Notes under the pieces: generated by a model
Told to the model about the DNA's origin: nothing
Databases searched by the model: none
What the model saw: the letters and a program-made list of their open reading frames with translations, nothing else
Origin: Lachnospiraceae bacterium AM93-12TA
GTDB lineage: Bacteria > Bacillota > Clostridia > Lachnospirales > Lachnospiraceae
DNA length: 64,000 nt
Direction: 5' to 3'
Assembly: GCA_027698105.1 (NCBI GenBank)
Contig: JAQERH010000004.1
Location: 41,944-105,943 of the forward strand
Position numbers and translations under genes: made by a program
In this document: one piece after another, positions 51,227 to 59,119 of the stretch
Layout of the letters: the number at the start of each line of letters is the position of its first letter
Position numbering within the stretch: the stretch's first letter is position 1

Positions 51227-51926
51227 AATTTCTATTCTTCTGGTAGAAGATGAACCAAATATCTGCAACTTCATCACAGCCACCCTCTCTGCCCATGACT
51301 ACAGAGTGTCACAGGCCCACACAGGCAAGGATGCCCTGTCCATCATCACCTCCCAGTGCCCGGATCTGATCCTGCTGGATCTGGGACTCCCGGATATGGA
51401 CGGTATGGAAATTATCAGGCAGGTAAGAACATGGGCCAGTATCCCGATTATCGTCATTTCCGCCCGTATTCAGGAGCAGGAGAAGGTAAAAGCCCTGGAT
51501 CTGGGCGCAGACGACTACCTGACCAAACCCATCGGCACATCAGAGCTTCTGGCCCGCATCCGCACCGCCATGCGCCACAGCAACCGTCTGAATACAGATT
51601 CTCTTTTATACAAGCGCCCTTTTCATGCAAAGGATCTGGTTATTGATTTCGACAAACATATGGTTACCATCGGCGGACAGGAAACCCATCTGACCCAGAA
51701 TGAATTTAAGATTATCGCCCTACTGGCAAAAAATTCCGGCCGGGTGATGACCTACGACTCCATTATCGAGAATATCTGGGGCCCCTACGCAGACGGCGAC
51801 AACAGTATTCTCCGTGTCAATATGGCTCATATCCGCCGTAAAATAGAAAAAAATCCGGCAGAGCCGGAGTACATTTTTACGGAGATTGGGATTGGATATC
51901 GGATGATCGAGGATGAGATGAATTAG
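51216..51926 (+). CDS. kdpE: KdpE-like response regulator
   Basis: The 236-residue OmpR-family regulator has a receiver domain with the phospho-acceptor D55 in LILLDLGLPDMDG, the acidic pocket ED (11-12) and the Lys in LTKPIG, then a winged helix (about 135-230, TQNEFKIIALLAKNSGRVMT). TTG 51216 is chosen because AAAGGAGG lies nine bases upstream and the protein then starts MSHKISILLVEDEP. It overlaps the kinase gene, forming a two-component pair. Since potassium pump genes are not present, the output genes are unknown. Confidence 0.92.
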   Translation: MSHKISILLVEDEPNICNFITATLSAHDYRVSQAHTGKDALSIITSQCPDLILLDLGLPDMDGMEIIRQVRTWASIPIIVISARIQEQEKVKALDLGADDYLTKPIGTSELLARIRTAMRHSNRLNTDSLLYKRPFHAKDLVIDFDKHMVTIGGQETHLTQNEFKIIALLAKNSGRVMTYDSIIENIWGPYADGDNSILRVNMAHIRRKIEKNPAEPEYIFTEIGIGYRMIEDEMN

Positions 51927-51935
51927 ATATAATAT

Positions 51936-51998
51936 GGAGAGAGGGAGCAAGTTTTCTGCGCTCCACTGAAAGTCGCTGGAAAACTTCTCCCTCTCTCC
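51936..51998. repeat. Hairpin element D with shared loop core
   Basis: GGAGAGAGGGAG pairs with CTCCCTCTCTCC and, after a bulged C, AAGTTTTC pairs with GAAAACTT. The loop on the minus strand reads GCGACTTTCAGTGGAGC. It directly follows the kdpE stop. Confidence 0.8.
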
Positions 51999-52007
51999 TG
52001 ATGCAAG

Positions 52008-52034
52008 GCCGCTGGGAAACTTCTCCCTCTCTCC
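52008..52034. repeat. Duplicated 3' arm of element D
   Basis: GCCGCTGGGAAACTTCTCC and the following CTCTCTCC repeat the 3' half of element D before a T run, offering a second partner for the same 5' arm. Confidence 0.65.
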
Positions 52035-52039
52035 CTTTT

Positions 52040-52768
52040 TTATATTCCGTTGGACTGGTAAATATATAATGAGCAGTTTTCACCGTTAAATATCTGGACT
52101 CCCACATACAGAGGCTCATTATCCTGGGTGTATGTGACACTCTTGATAAACAGCAGGGAGGAACCTTTTTTTACCTCCAGCAGCTTTGCCTCAGATGCAG
52201 TGGCTCTGCAAAGTCCAATCCATTTTTCTGATGCTGAGACAGTTACCTTTGCTTTTTCATGAAGAAACGAGAATAATGAATTATTATCAAATGTTTCATC
52301 TAATAAAAATGCATATTTGGTTGGAAAATAGTTCTTTTCGATTGCAACTGGCTGTCCGTCTGCATATCTCAAACGTGAAATAGCAATCACCTTACTGTCT
52401 TTCTCAAGTCCCAGCATCTGTCTCGTCTTCTCATCCGGAGATACAAGGCAGTTTTCCAGCATCTTCCCGCCCGGTTCCATGCCCATATAGCGGCACATTT
52501 CCGTAAAGCTCTGAAGATCTTTCATATTTTTGGTGAATTTCGGCTTGGAAACAAAGGTTCCCTTTCCCTGTTTTTTCTCTACCAGACCCTTTTCCACTAA
52601 GCCGCTGACAGCGCTTCTTACTGTGATAATGCTGACTCCAAAAGTTTTTGCCATCTCGCTTTCAGACTGGAGTCTTTCACCTGGCTGATAAACGCCGCAC
52701 CGTATTTTTTCTTCTATCTGATTCATTAACTGTACGTATAATGGGGTCACTGTCTTTCCATTCAGCAT
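52040..52768 (-). CDS. GntR/HutC-family transcriptional regulator with UTRA domain
   Basis: The 242-residue protein has an N-terminal GntR winged helix (about 5-75, SESEMAKTFGVSIITVRSAVSGLVEKGLVEKKQGKGTFV) and a C-terminal UTRA ligand domain (about 90-240, VIAISRLRYADGQPVAIEKNYFP). Members such as FrlR and NagR bind phosphorylated sugars. It lies at the downstream end of a catabolic cluster on the same strand, 30 bases from a 50-bp palindrome, so self-regulation and control of the cluster are likely. Confidence 0.92.
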   Translation of the reverse strand: MLNGKTVTPLYVQLMNQIEEKIRCGVYQPGERLQSESEMAKTFGVSIITVRSAVSGLVEKGLVEKKQGKGTFVSKPKFTKNMKDLQSFTEMCRYMGMEPGGKMLENCLVSPDEKTRQMLGLEKDSKVIAISRLRYADGQPVAIEKNYFPTKYAFLLDETFDNNSLFSFLHEKAKVTVSASEKWIGLCRATASEAKLLEVKKGSSLLFIKSVTYTQDNEPLYVGVQIFNGENCSLYIYQSNGI

Positions 52769-52798
52769 AACTATCGTTCCTTTATCTTTTTTCTTTCA

Positions 52799-52848
52799 AT
52801 ATAATGTTATCGGCAAACATATTAATATGTTTGCCGATAACATTATAT
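52799..52848. promoter_or_regulatory. 50-bp perfect palindrome upstream of the GntR gene
   Basis: The arms (ATATAATGTTATCGGC and onward) are perfectly symmetric about the centre ATATTAATAT. The 12-mer ATATAATGTTAT in each arm recurs in the palindrome before the kinase gene at 63135. It is a probable GntR operator and could also act as a hairpin after yjbQ. Confidence 0.75.
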
Positions 52849-52881
52849 CTCAATCTTTCATAAAAGGCAAAGAATTTTTCC

Positions 52882-53313
52882 TTATTCTCCCATGATTTGA
52901 ACGGTATAATGCCTGATTTTAAGCCCGTCAAACTCTACAAAATAGATATCCTGGGCGCTTCCTCCTGCCATTTTTCCATCAGCGACCGGAAGCACGCAGT
53001 GGTTTCCGCACAGCATGGATTTTAAATGTCCCGGAGCATTGCCGCTGCAGGTTCCATAGCTGGGCAACATATGGGTATGGACATAGGGAGCGTCGGAAGG
53101 AACCAGACGTTCCAGGGTGAGCTCTATGTCTTTTTCTACGCAGGGAAGGCTTTCATTAATCATGATTCCTGTAGTCGTGTGAAGTGAAATCACAAAAACA
53201 ACTCCATTTTTCACTCCGCTTTCCTCTACGTCCTTCTTCACCTGGTCTGTAATCTTTACCATATGAAATTCTTCCTTGCTGGCAATCTCGTGGGTAAAGG
53301 ACTTAATAAGCAT
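52882..53313 (-). CDS. YjbQ-family protein (UPF0047)
   Basis: The 143-residue protein belongs to the YjbQ/UPF0047 family, whose members have weak thiamine-phosphate synthase or phosphatase-like activity in vitro. The HTTTG motif (SLHTTTGIMINES, near 50) and the histidine-bearing segment YVHTHMLPSYG with the downstream NHCVLPVADGKM are typical of the small trimeric fold. It overlaps the amidohydrolase gene by 11 bases and closes the operon. Its role in the pathway is unknown. Confidence 0.88.
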   Translation of the reverse strand: MLIKSFTHEIASKEEFHMVKITDQVKKDVEESGVKNGVVFVISLHTTTGIMINESLPCVEKDIELTLERLVPSDAPYVHTHMLPSYGTCSGNAPGHLKSMLCGNHCVLPVADGKMAGGSAQDIYFVEFDGLKIRHYTVQIMGE

Positions 53314-54169
53314 AGTCTCTCACCTCCATTCCCAGGAAGACTTTTGCATTGCCTCCCAGAATCTTATCTAACACGTCCCTTCGGATCGGCAGCTTCTCAA
53401 GCCCTTCCCTGGTTCTGACCTGCCGAAATCTTGGCAGATTGGATCCGAACATTACCTTATCCATCAGATTATTCTGGAGCCATCCCGGCGCCATGTTTTT
53501 CATAAAAATCTGATCATAGTAATTAGTCGGACTGTCCATAAATACCGTCGCTGTATCTGTATACACATTGGGGTATTTAAGCAGCATCATGGACATCTCA
53601 TCTACCCACGGCCATCCTAAATGAGCCAGACAAAATCTGAGAGACGGATACTCTACCGCGATATCTTCATATAAGATCGGTCTTCCGTACTTAGACGGAG
53701 AATCCGGCTCCCAGCTGAATCCGCTGTGGAACATCACCGGCTTTTCATACTGTACGCACAGCTTTAAAAGCGGCTCCAGCCTCTTATCGTCAGGATACAT
53801 CTGAAGATGGCTTAAATTCAGTTTCAGGCCTGAAAGCTTTAACTCTGAAAATGCCTGCTCCAGCTGCTCCTTGGCGTCACAGTTTCTGGGATCCACGCCT
53901 GCAAATCCGATAAACCGTTCCGGTTCCAAATCCACCAGCATTTTCACCTCTTCGTTGCTGATAATGGGACGCCCCATTTCTGCCGAATAGTCCTCTGCCA
54001 GAAGCACAGCCTTATCCACTCCCGCGTGATCCATCACAGCCATTACCTGGCTCATGGGAATAGGAGACGACTTATAGAGGCCGAAGGCCTGTTTTCTGAA
54101 TTCCACTTTCTCTTTATCTTCACAAATCGGCCCAAACAGAACCGGATGAACATGCATATCTATAACCAT
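53303..54169 (-). CDS. Amidohydrolase_2 family TIM-barrel hydrolase
   Basis: The 288-residue protein is an Amidohydrolase_2 member: MVIDMHVHPVLF has the first HxH pair, KPVMFHSGFSW the next histidine and CLAHLGWPWV a further one. In the last motif the usual metal or catalytic Asp (GSDxP) reads FGSNLPRFR, that is Asn. Family reactions are hydrolysis or decarboxylation of lactones and aromatic acids. It overlaps yjbQ by 11 bases and starts two bases after the PfkB kinase gene, so it belongs to one operon. Confidence 0.88.
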   Translation of the reverse strand: MVIDMHVHPVLFGPICEDKEKVEFRKQAFGLYKSSPIPMSQVMAVMDHAGVDKAVLLAEDYSAEMGRPIISNEEVKMLVDLEPERFIGFAGVDPRNCDAKEQLEQAFSELKLSGLKLNLSHLQMYPDDKRLEPLLKLCVQYEKPVMFHSGFSWEPDSPSKYGRPILYEDIAVEYPSLRFCLAHLGWPWVDEMSMMLLKYPNVYTDTATVFMDSPTNYYDQIFMKNMAPGWLQNNLMDKVMFGSNLPRFRQVRTREGLEKLPIRRDVLDKILGGNAKVFLGMEVRDYAY

Positions 54170-54171
54170 AT

Positions 54172-54984
54172 CTATTTTCTTCCTCTCTGATGGTAAGGTT
54201 CAAAAATGCTGACAATCTCGGCAGCTTTTCTGGCCCCCCGTTCCATGCACGCTTCAATGCTCTCTCCCCGGATGATTCCGGCCATAAAACCGGATCCATA
54301 AGAGTCCCCGGCTCCTACCGTATTCACCAGATGGTCTGATGTCAGGCATTTCTGACGATAGAAGTTCGTTCCGTCATAGGCCAGAGATCCGTTCTCTCCA
54401 AAGGTTGCCAAAAGGATCTCAGCTCCTCTCTCACATCCCATTTTCAGAAGCTCCCTTACCTCCTCCGTCTCTTCTTCAAATGAGAAGATACCGTAGTGGA
54501 TGGAGCTTAAAATCTTAGGTACGTCCGGATGCTGATATCTCTTGGAAAAATCAAAATATATCTTTGTCCCGCTTTTCTTGATCTCAGGAAGCAGATCTAC
54601 CACATTCCAGGACAGATCCGTGTGAATATAGTCCTGGCTGCATATGAAATCCATATCTTCCTTGGTGGGCCTGTAATCCGGCATGACGCCTCTGTCTACA
54701 GAATGGTGAACCCTGTCTTTTCCATTTAACAGCATTTCTATCACAGCTGTCTTTCCCCCGGGAACCACCTGCACATGAGAGGTATCCACCTGTCTGATTC
54801 TGCACTCTTCCAAAAGCTGTCTTCCATTTTCATCATCACCGACAGCTGTGACTACAGAAGGTTCTATTTCCTCCACCTGCTCCATCAGATTAAACAGAAG
54901 GTCAATGCCGTTTCCAGTCGGATACTGAATCCCCAGATTTTTATAAACGTCAATACATGTAAACCCTACAGCCGCAAATTTCAT
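54172..54984 (-). CDS. PfkB-family carbohydrate kinase (fructoselysine-kinase-like)
   Basis: The 270-residue ribokinase-fold kinase starts MKFAAVGFTCIDVYKNLG and has the anion-hole motif VNTVGAGDSYGSGFMAG with the catalytic Asp (near residue 230). The N-terminal layout resembles FrlD. It is the first of two PfkB kinases in this cluster; the other, at 62269-63135, is closer to FrlD. Two kinases argue for two phosphorylation steps or two substrates. Its substrate is presumably a sugar-amine or ketose. Confidence 0.85.
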   Translation of the reverse strand: MKFAAVGFTCIDVYKNLGIQYPTGNGIDLLFNLMEQVEEIEPSVVTAVGDDENGRQLLEECRIRQVDTSHVQVVPGGKTAVIEMLLNGKDRVHHSVDRGVMPDYRPTKEDMDFICSQDYIHTDLSWNVVDLLPEIKKSGTKIYFDFSKRYQHPDVPKILSSIHYGIFSFEEETEEVRELLKMGCERGAEILLATFGENGSLAYDGTNFYRQKCLTSDHLVNTVGAGDSYGSGFMAGIIRGESIEACMERGARKAAEIVSIFEPYHQRGRK

Positions 54985-55004
54985 ACCTTTTCTCCTATTC
55001 TCTC

Positions 55005-56534
55005 CTAAACGCCGCTGTTTAAGTCAGATAACAGGTGGAGATTATCCTTATTATCCTCATACAGCCTGCAGAACATCTCATAATATGGGCGGTACAGCTT
55101 TGTCCGCTTCTCGTCCGGTGTATATATTTTCTTAATATTTATAATATCCCTCAGCTCTTCAAATCCCTTAAAATGTCCGACTCCAATGGCTGCCATCAGG
55201 GCGTCCCCATAACATGCCCCGATAGTCTCTTCCCCAACTGCCACCGGAATGCCTGTAATATCAGCTGTCATCTGCATCCAGACAGGATTTTTTGTTCCTC
55301 CTCCAGCTGCTAAAATTCTGGTTGGCTCAATTCCCTTCTCCCTGAAAATTTCAATGTGCTGAAGAATGGAAAATACGATTCCCTCCAGCGCAGAACGGTA
55401 TAAATGCTTTCTGGTGTGATTCAGGGTAAGGCCAAACACAATTCCCCTGGCAGCCGGATCGTTAATCGGCGTTCTCTCTCCTGCAAAATAGGGAAGTGTC
55501 ACCAGTCCCTCACTTCCTGGCTCGATTTCCTCAATTCCCTCCATCATCTGCGCGAAAGAGCTTCCGGCCTCTGTTTCCTCTGCCTGCAGGCAGTCTGAAA
55601 ACAGGGTATCTCTGTACCAGTTCTGCAGGGTTCCCGCATTATTTGTACCTGCTGCTATGCTGTATCTGCCTGGAATGACGAAGCTGTTTCCCCGAACACG
55701 CTCATCAGTTACCATACGATCTGTACAGCAGTAGAAAAACAGGGAGGAACCAAACTGAACCATCAGATCTCCTGGTGACAGCACTCCTGTGCTGATGGCC
55801 TCTGCCGCTGAATCTCCTGTTCCCACAATCACAGGAGTTCCCGGAGCAAGGCCCGTTTCTGCTGCCGCCGCTTCTGTCACGCATCCGGCAATGTCTGTCA
55901 CTGCATGGCCCTCCGCCAGCTGAGAAGGACTGCAGATCGGAGCGCACATCTCCTCCCGAATGGTTCCGTCCATCTGGTAGAAAGGGCGAAACGATGCAAT
56001 GCCTAAAAATCGATCTATGGTGTAATTACCTGTCAGCTTTGCGGTGACATAAGAGGAGCCTGTCAAAAATTTATAGGCTTTCTTATAGACTTCCGGTTCG
56101 TTTTTCTTTAACCAGAGAATCTTAGCAGCCACATCTCCGGAGCAGATTGGGCGTCCGAATAATTCCTGAACCCGCTCTTCCCCATAATAGCTGGTCATCT
56201 CTTCCATTTCCTCTGTACACCTTGCATCGATTCCATACAGAATCGCCTTCCTAAGCGGCTTTCCCTCCTCATCCACGGGAAGGCAGTCTGCGCCCAGGGT
56301 GCTGGAGCCTACAGCCCCTATCTCTTCTGGAGAAATACCGCTTGTCTGAATCAGCTCCCTGGACAGCTTGCAGAAATCTCCCCACCAGATCTGTTCTGCA
56401 TCCTGTTCAAAATAGCCGGGAGCCGGGTTTTCCATGGTATGGGGCACTGACGCCCGTGCCTTTACTCTTCCGTCCTCTCCTACAAGCACCCCTTTGCTGG
56501 AAAAGGTTCCTATATCAATCCCCAAAAAATACAT
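55005..56534 (-). CDS. FGGY-family carbohydrate kinase (xylulokinase-like)
   Basis: The 509-residue kinase has the FGGY N-terminal phosphate loop GIDIGTFSSKGVLV, the VGSSTLGADCLPVD region, the catalytic block IVGTGDSAAEAISTG and the C-terminal ILAAGGGTKNPVWMQ ATP-binding segment. It resembles XylB. FGGY kinases phosphorylate pentoses, pentuloses or related polyols. It lies within the operon, downstream of BtpA. It adds a third phosphorylating enzyme to the cluster. Confidence 0.9.
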   Translation of the reverse strand: MYFLGIDIGTFSSKGVLVGEDGRVKARASVPHTMENPAPGYFEQDAEQIWWGDFCKLSRELIQTSGISPEEIGAVGSSTLGADCLPVDEEGKPLRKAILYGIDARCTEEMEEMTSYYGEERVQELFGRPICSGDVAAKILWLKKNEPEVYKKAYKFLTGSSYVTAKLTGNYTIDRFLGIASFRPFYQMDGTIREEMCAPICSPSQLAEGHAVTDIAGCVTEAAAAETGLAPGTPVIVGTGDSAAEAISTGVLSPGDLMVQFGSSLFFYCCTDRMVTDERVRGNSFVIPGRYSIAAGTNNAGTLQNWYRDTLFSDCLQAEETEAGSSFAQMMEGIEEIEPGSEGLVTLPYFAGERTPINDPAARGIVFGLTLNHTRKHLYRSALEGIVFSILQHIEIFREKGIEPTRILAAGGGTKNPVWMQMTADITGIPVAVGEETIGACYGDALMAAIGVGHFKGFEELRDIINIKKIYTPDEKRTKLYRPYYEMFCRLYEDNKDNLHLLSDLNSGV

Positions 56535-56551
56535 CTTATTCCCCCTCCCTG

Positions 56552-57358
56552 CTACAGGGTATTTCTGTATTCCTTTACTGCCTGCATAAATTCCTGTACT
56601 CTTGCTTTTTCTACAAAGTTTTCAAATTTTCCGTCCTTCTTAAATGCAGTTCCTACACATGCTCCGTCGCTCTGTGCAAGCTTTTCTGCAATATTTTCTT
56701 TCGTACAGCCTGTGTTGCAGAAAACAGGAATATCTCCTGCCACATTCTTCACGCGGGTTACCAGGCTGGAATCTGTCTCAGAACCTGCGCTTGCTCCTGA
56801 AACGCATAAACCGTCCGGGAAGCAGTGGAAAATCATGGATTTTGTGATTTTTTCCAGGCTTCTCTCTGCCATGTAAACATCAGATTCCGGATTTACCTTA
56901 AACAGCAGCTTGAGATCGTGAAGGCCTAAGGCAGCCTTTCTTCTCAATGTCTCAGGAATATTTGTATCAGTAATTCCGTTTTCTCCGATGTAAGCTCCTG
57001 TGAATGTACTTCTCACAAAGTTTGCTCCTGTGGCTGCCGCTAAATCAATGGTTGCCAGCGGATTGGAAACAATATTTACGCCAAAGGGAACTTTGATATC
57101 CCTTGACAGCTCTCCCACAATTCGTCCCATAGCTGCCACTGTAACATGGGATACCTTTTTTTCATAGGGCAGGCTGAACTCATTTGCAATCAGAATTCCA
57201 TCTACGCCGCCGTCCTGAAGCGCATTCAGCTCTTCTCTGGCCTTCTCGATGACAGCGTTCATAGAACCTCCAAATAATGGATCTCCCGGCAAAGCTCTCA
57301 GATGAAGCAGCGCAATAATCGGTTTCTCTACCTTAAACAGTTCTTTTGTCCACATCAT
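56552..57358 (-). CDS. BtpA/SgcQ family protein
   Basis: The 268-residue protein is a BtpA family TIM-barrel-like protein (PF03437): KPIIALLHLRALPGDPLFGG at the start, GGVDGILIANEFSLPY and the PFGVNIVSNPLATIDLAAATGANFVRS block are typical. SgcQ of the E. coli sgc sugar cluster belongs here. BtpA itself is tied to photosystem I stability in cyanobacteria, but in heterotrophs the family sits in sugar operons with unknown reactions. Its end is 17 bases before the FGGY gene, and its start shares one base with the stop of the epimerase gene. Confidence 0.9.
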   Translation of the reverse strand: MMWTKELFKVEKPIIALLHLRALPGDPLFGGSMNAVIEKAREELNALQDGGVDGILIANEFSLPYEKKVSHVTVAAMGRIVGELSRDIKVPFGVNIVSNPLATIDLAAATGANFVRSTFTGAYIGENGITDTNIPETLRRKAALGLHDLKLLFKVNPESDVYMAERSLEKITKSMIFHCFPDGLCVSGASAGSETDSSLVTRVKNVAGDIPVFCNTGCTKENIAEKLAQSDGACVGTAFKKDGKFENFVEKARVQEFMQAVKEYRNTL

Positions 57359-58197
57359 TAATCCTCCATATACATTCTTAAATTCTGCACATTTTTCTTA
57401 TCATAATAAAATGGATCCAGGTAGTAGGCAGGATCCGTCAGCTCCTGTGTAAAGTACCCTTCATATCCGTTCCTTATCATTACCTCTAAATCTTCTCTCA
57501 GGTTCCTGGTTCCCTGTCCCCATATGTAGTGTCCATAGGGGTTGCAGTCCTGAAAATGGGCATGGGCAATATTTTCTGTTCCAAATACGTCAAACCAGTC
57601 CTGAATGCTCTCTCCGGCAACAGACATGGCTGTAAGGTCTACCATAACCTTGAAGTTCGGATGGTTAACTCCGTCAAACAAACGCTTCATCTGGGAAAGG
57701 CTGTATCCAATCTTCGACTCCTGAGGACGCAGGGATTCAGCCACAATGGTGATATTGTTCTGTTCCGCCACCTCAGCCAGCATCTGATGCATCTCGATGG
57801 CTCTTTTAAGTCCTTCCTCTTCCGGCTCATCCCAGTAACCCCATCCTGAATTGGCTTCCATATATTTCGCTCCCAAAGCGGCGGCTAATTTAATTCCATT
57901 GGAAAAAAATCCAAAGGTCTTTTTTCTAAGCTCCGGCTCCTTTACGCCAAACTGATAGCCGAATCTGCAATTCTGCGGCGTAAATACAGGACAATGCAGG
58001 TTTCGCGACTGAAGCTTCTTTAAAATCGGCTCCGGATCCTGGTACTCATTGGGATCCAGCCACATTCCCTGGTGTCCTCCTAACAGCTCCACATTTTTGA
58101 TTCCCAGATCCACCATCCGATCCAGGAAGTAATCCAGGGAATACTGGAAATAATGCAGATTCAATACAGATAATCGTTCAAATGAAACCAGCTTCAT
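57358..58197 (-). CDS. Sugar phosphate isomerase/epimerase (FrlC-like) 1
   Basis: The 279-residue TIM-barrel protein of the xylose isomerase-like fold starts MKLVSFERLSVLNLHYFQYSL. Metal-ligand residues include the Glu in NITIVAESLRP, the Asp in MVDLTAM and the His in HAHFQD, then the last Glu in YFTQELTD. The layout is that of fructoselysine 3-epimerase FrlC. It is next to a second gene of the same family, so the two are probably sequential or specific for two epimers. Confidence 0.86.
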   Translation of the reverse strand: MKLVSFERLSVLNLHYFQYSLDYFLDRMVDLGIKNVELLGGHQGMWLDPNEYQDPEPILKKLQSRNLHCPVFTPQNCRFGYQFGVKEPELRKKTFGFFSNGIKLAAALGAKYMEANSGWGYWDEPEEEGLKRAIEMHQMLAEVAEQNNITIVAESLRPQESKIGYSLSQMKRLFDGVNHPNFKVMVDLTAMSVAGESIQDWFDVFGTENIAHAHFQDCNPYGHYIWGQGTRNLREDLEVMIRNGYEGYFTQELTDPAYYLDPFYYDKKNVQNLRMYMED

Positions 58198-58211
58198 ACT
58201 AAATCCTCCAT

Positions 58212-59045
58212 CTATTCAACAAACGCCTTCAGTGCCTTCCAGTTCTTTTCGTCTGCTTCCCTGGGGTTATCCAGATATCTTGGATCGTTTACAGAAAGGC
58301 TTAAATACCCTGTATAGCCATACTGTTCGATCCAGCCAAACTGGTCTTCCAGAGGCCTGAGTCCGTCTCCCCAGACCAGTCTGCCGCCAGGCCTTCCGTC
58401 TGTAAAGCGGATATGGCGCACCTTGTCTCCTAAAAGCTCAAACCAGTCCTTCATGCTCTCTCCTGCCATGCCTGCTGCCGTCAGATCGAGACATGCCTGT
58501 ACGTTTTTGCTGTTTACAGCGTCCAGCAGACTCTTCAGTTCTGTCAGCGTATTAAAAACAGGAGAATCTCCCGGACAAAGGGTCTCCACCGCAAGCAGGA
58601 TGCCGTGTTCAGAAGCTGTCTTTCCTAAGCAGGTAAGCCGGTCTACAGCCCGTTCAAAGATCCGTTCCTTTTCCTCATCCCTGAGGCCGCCGCCGCAGTT
58701 CACCACCATAAGCTTCGCCTCCGCCTGTTCTGCCGCCTCAATAGCCTTTTCAAAATAACCCATAGAATGTCTCGCCGCCGTCTCGTCCTGAGCACACAGG
58801 TTATAGTTGTACACCGTACACTCCGGGGAAAATGCAGCCAGCTTCATTCCGTAGAAATCCAGCTTTTCCTTCAGCTTTTTTACGTCCTCAAATCCATAAT
58901 CATCCAGCAGAAAGTGAGGTCTGGCGCACCAGAACTCGATTGACTGGACTCCCAGCTCCTGCTGGCTCTCCAGAAAATAGTCAAGGGGTCTGAACTTGTA
59001 ATGCATCCCCATTCCTGCGATCCGCTCTCTCTTTACAGGCTTCAT
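58212..59045 (-). CDS. Sugar phosphate isomerase/epimerase (FrlC-like) 2
   Basis: The 277-residue protein is a paralogue of the previous one: MKPVKRERIAGMGMHYKFRPL start, Glu in LLAVETLCPG, Asp in ACLDLTAAGMAGESMKDWF and His in RHIRFTDG. In the last motif the metal-ligand Glu found in copy 1 (TQELTD) reads LSLSVNDP, so it may lack one ligand. That would weaken metal catalysis. It starts after a hairpin that follows the transporter gene. Confidence 0.85.
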   Translation of the reverse strand: MKPVKRERIAGMGMHYKFRPLDYFLESQQELGVQSIEFWCARPHFLLDDYGFEDVKKLKEKLDFYGMKLAAFSPECTVYNYNLCAQDETAARHSMGYFEKAIEAAEQAEAKLMVVNCGGGLRDEEKERIFERAVDRLTCLGKTASEHGILLAVETLCPGDSPVFNTLTELKSLLDAVNSKNVQACLDLTAAGMAGESMKDWFELLGDKVRHIRFTDGRPGGRLVWGDGLRPLEDQFGWIEQYGYTGYLSLSVNDPRYLDNPREADEKNWKALKAFVE

Positions 59046-59070
59046 AGCTTTTCCTCCTTATAAGGTTTAA

Positions 59071-59103
59071 GGCCGGTTCTGTAAGAACATTTACAGACCG
59101 GCC
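59071..59103 (-). terminator. Intercistronic hairpin between transporter and epimerase genes
   Basis: GGCCGG and CTGTAA pair with TTACAG and CCGGCC across a six-base loop. On the minus strand no long T run follows, and the epimerase ribosome site stands just downstream, so it is probably a stability or attenuation hairpin within the operon. Confidence 0.6.
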
Positions 59104-59119
59104 TTTTACACTGCTTTTA

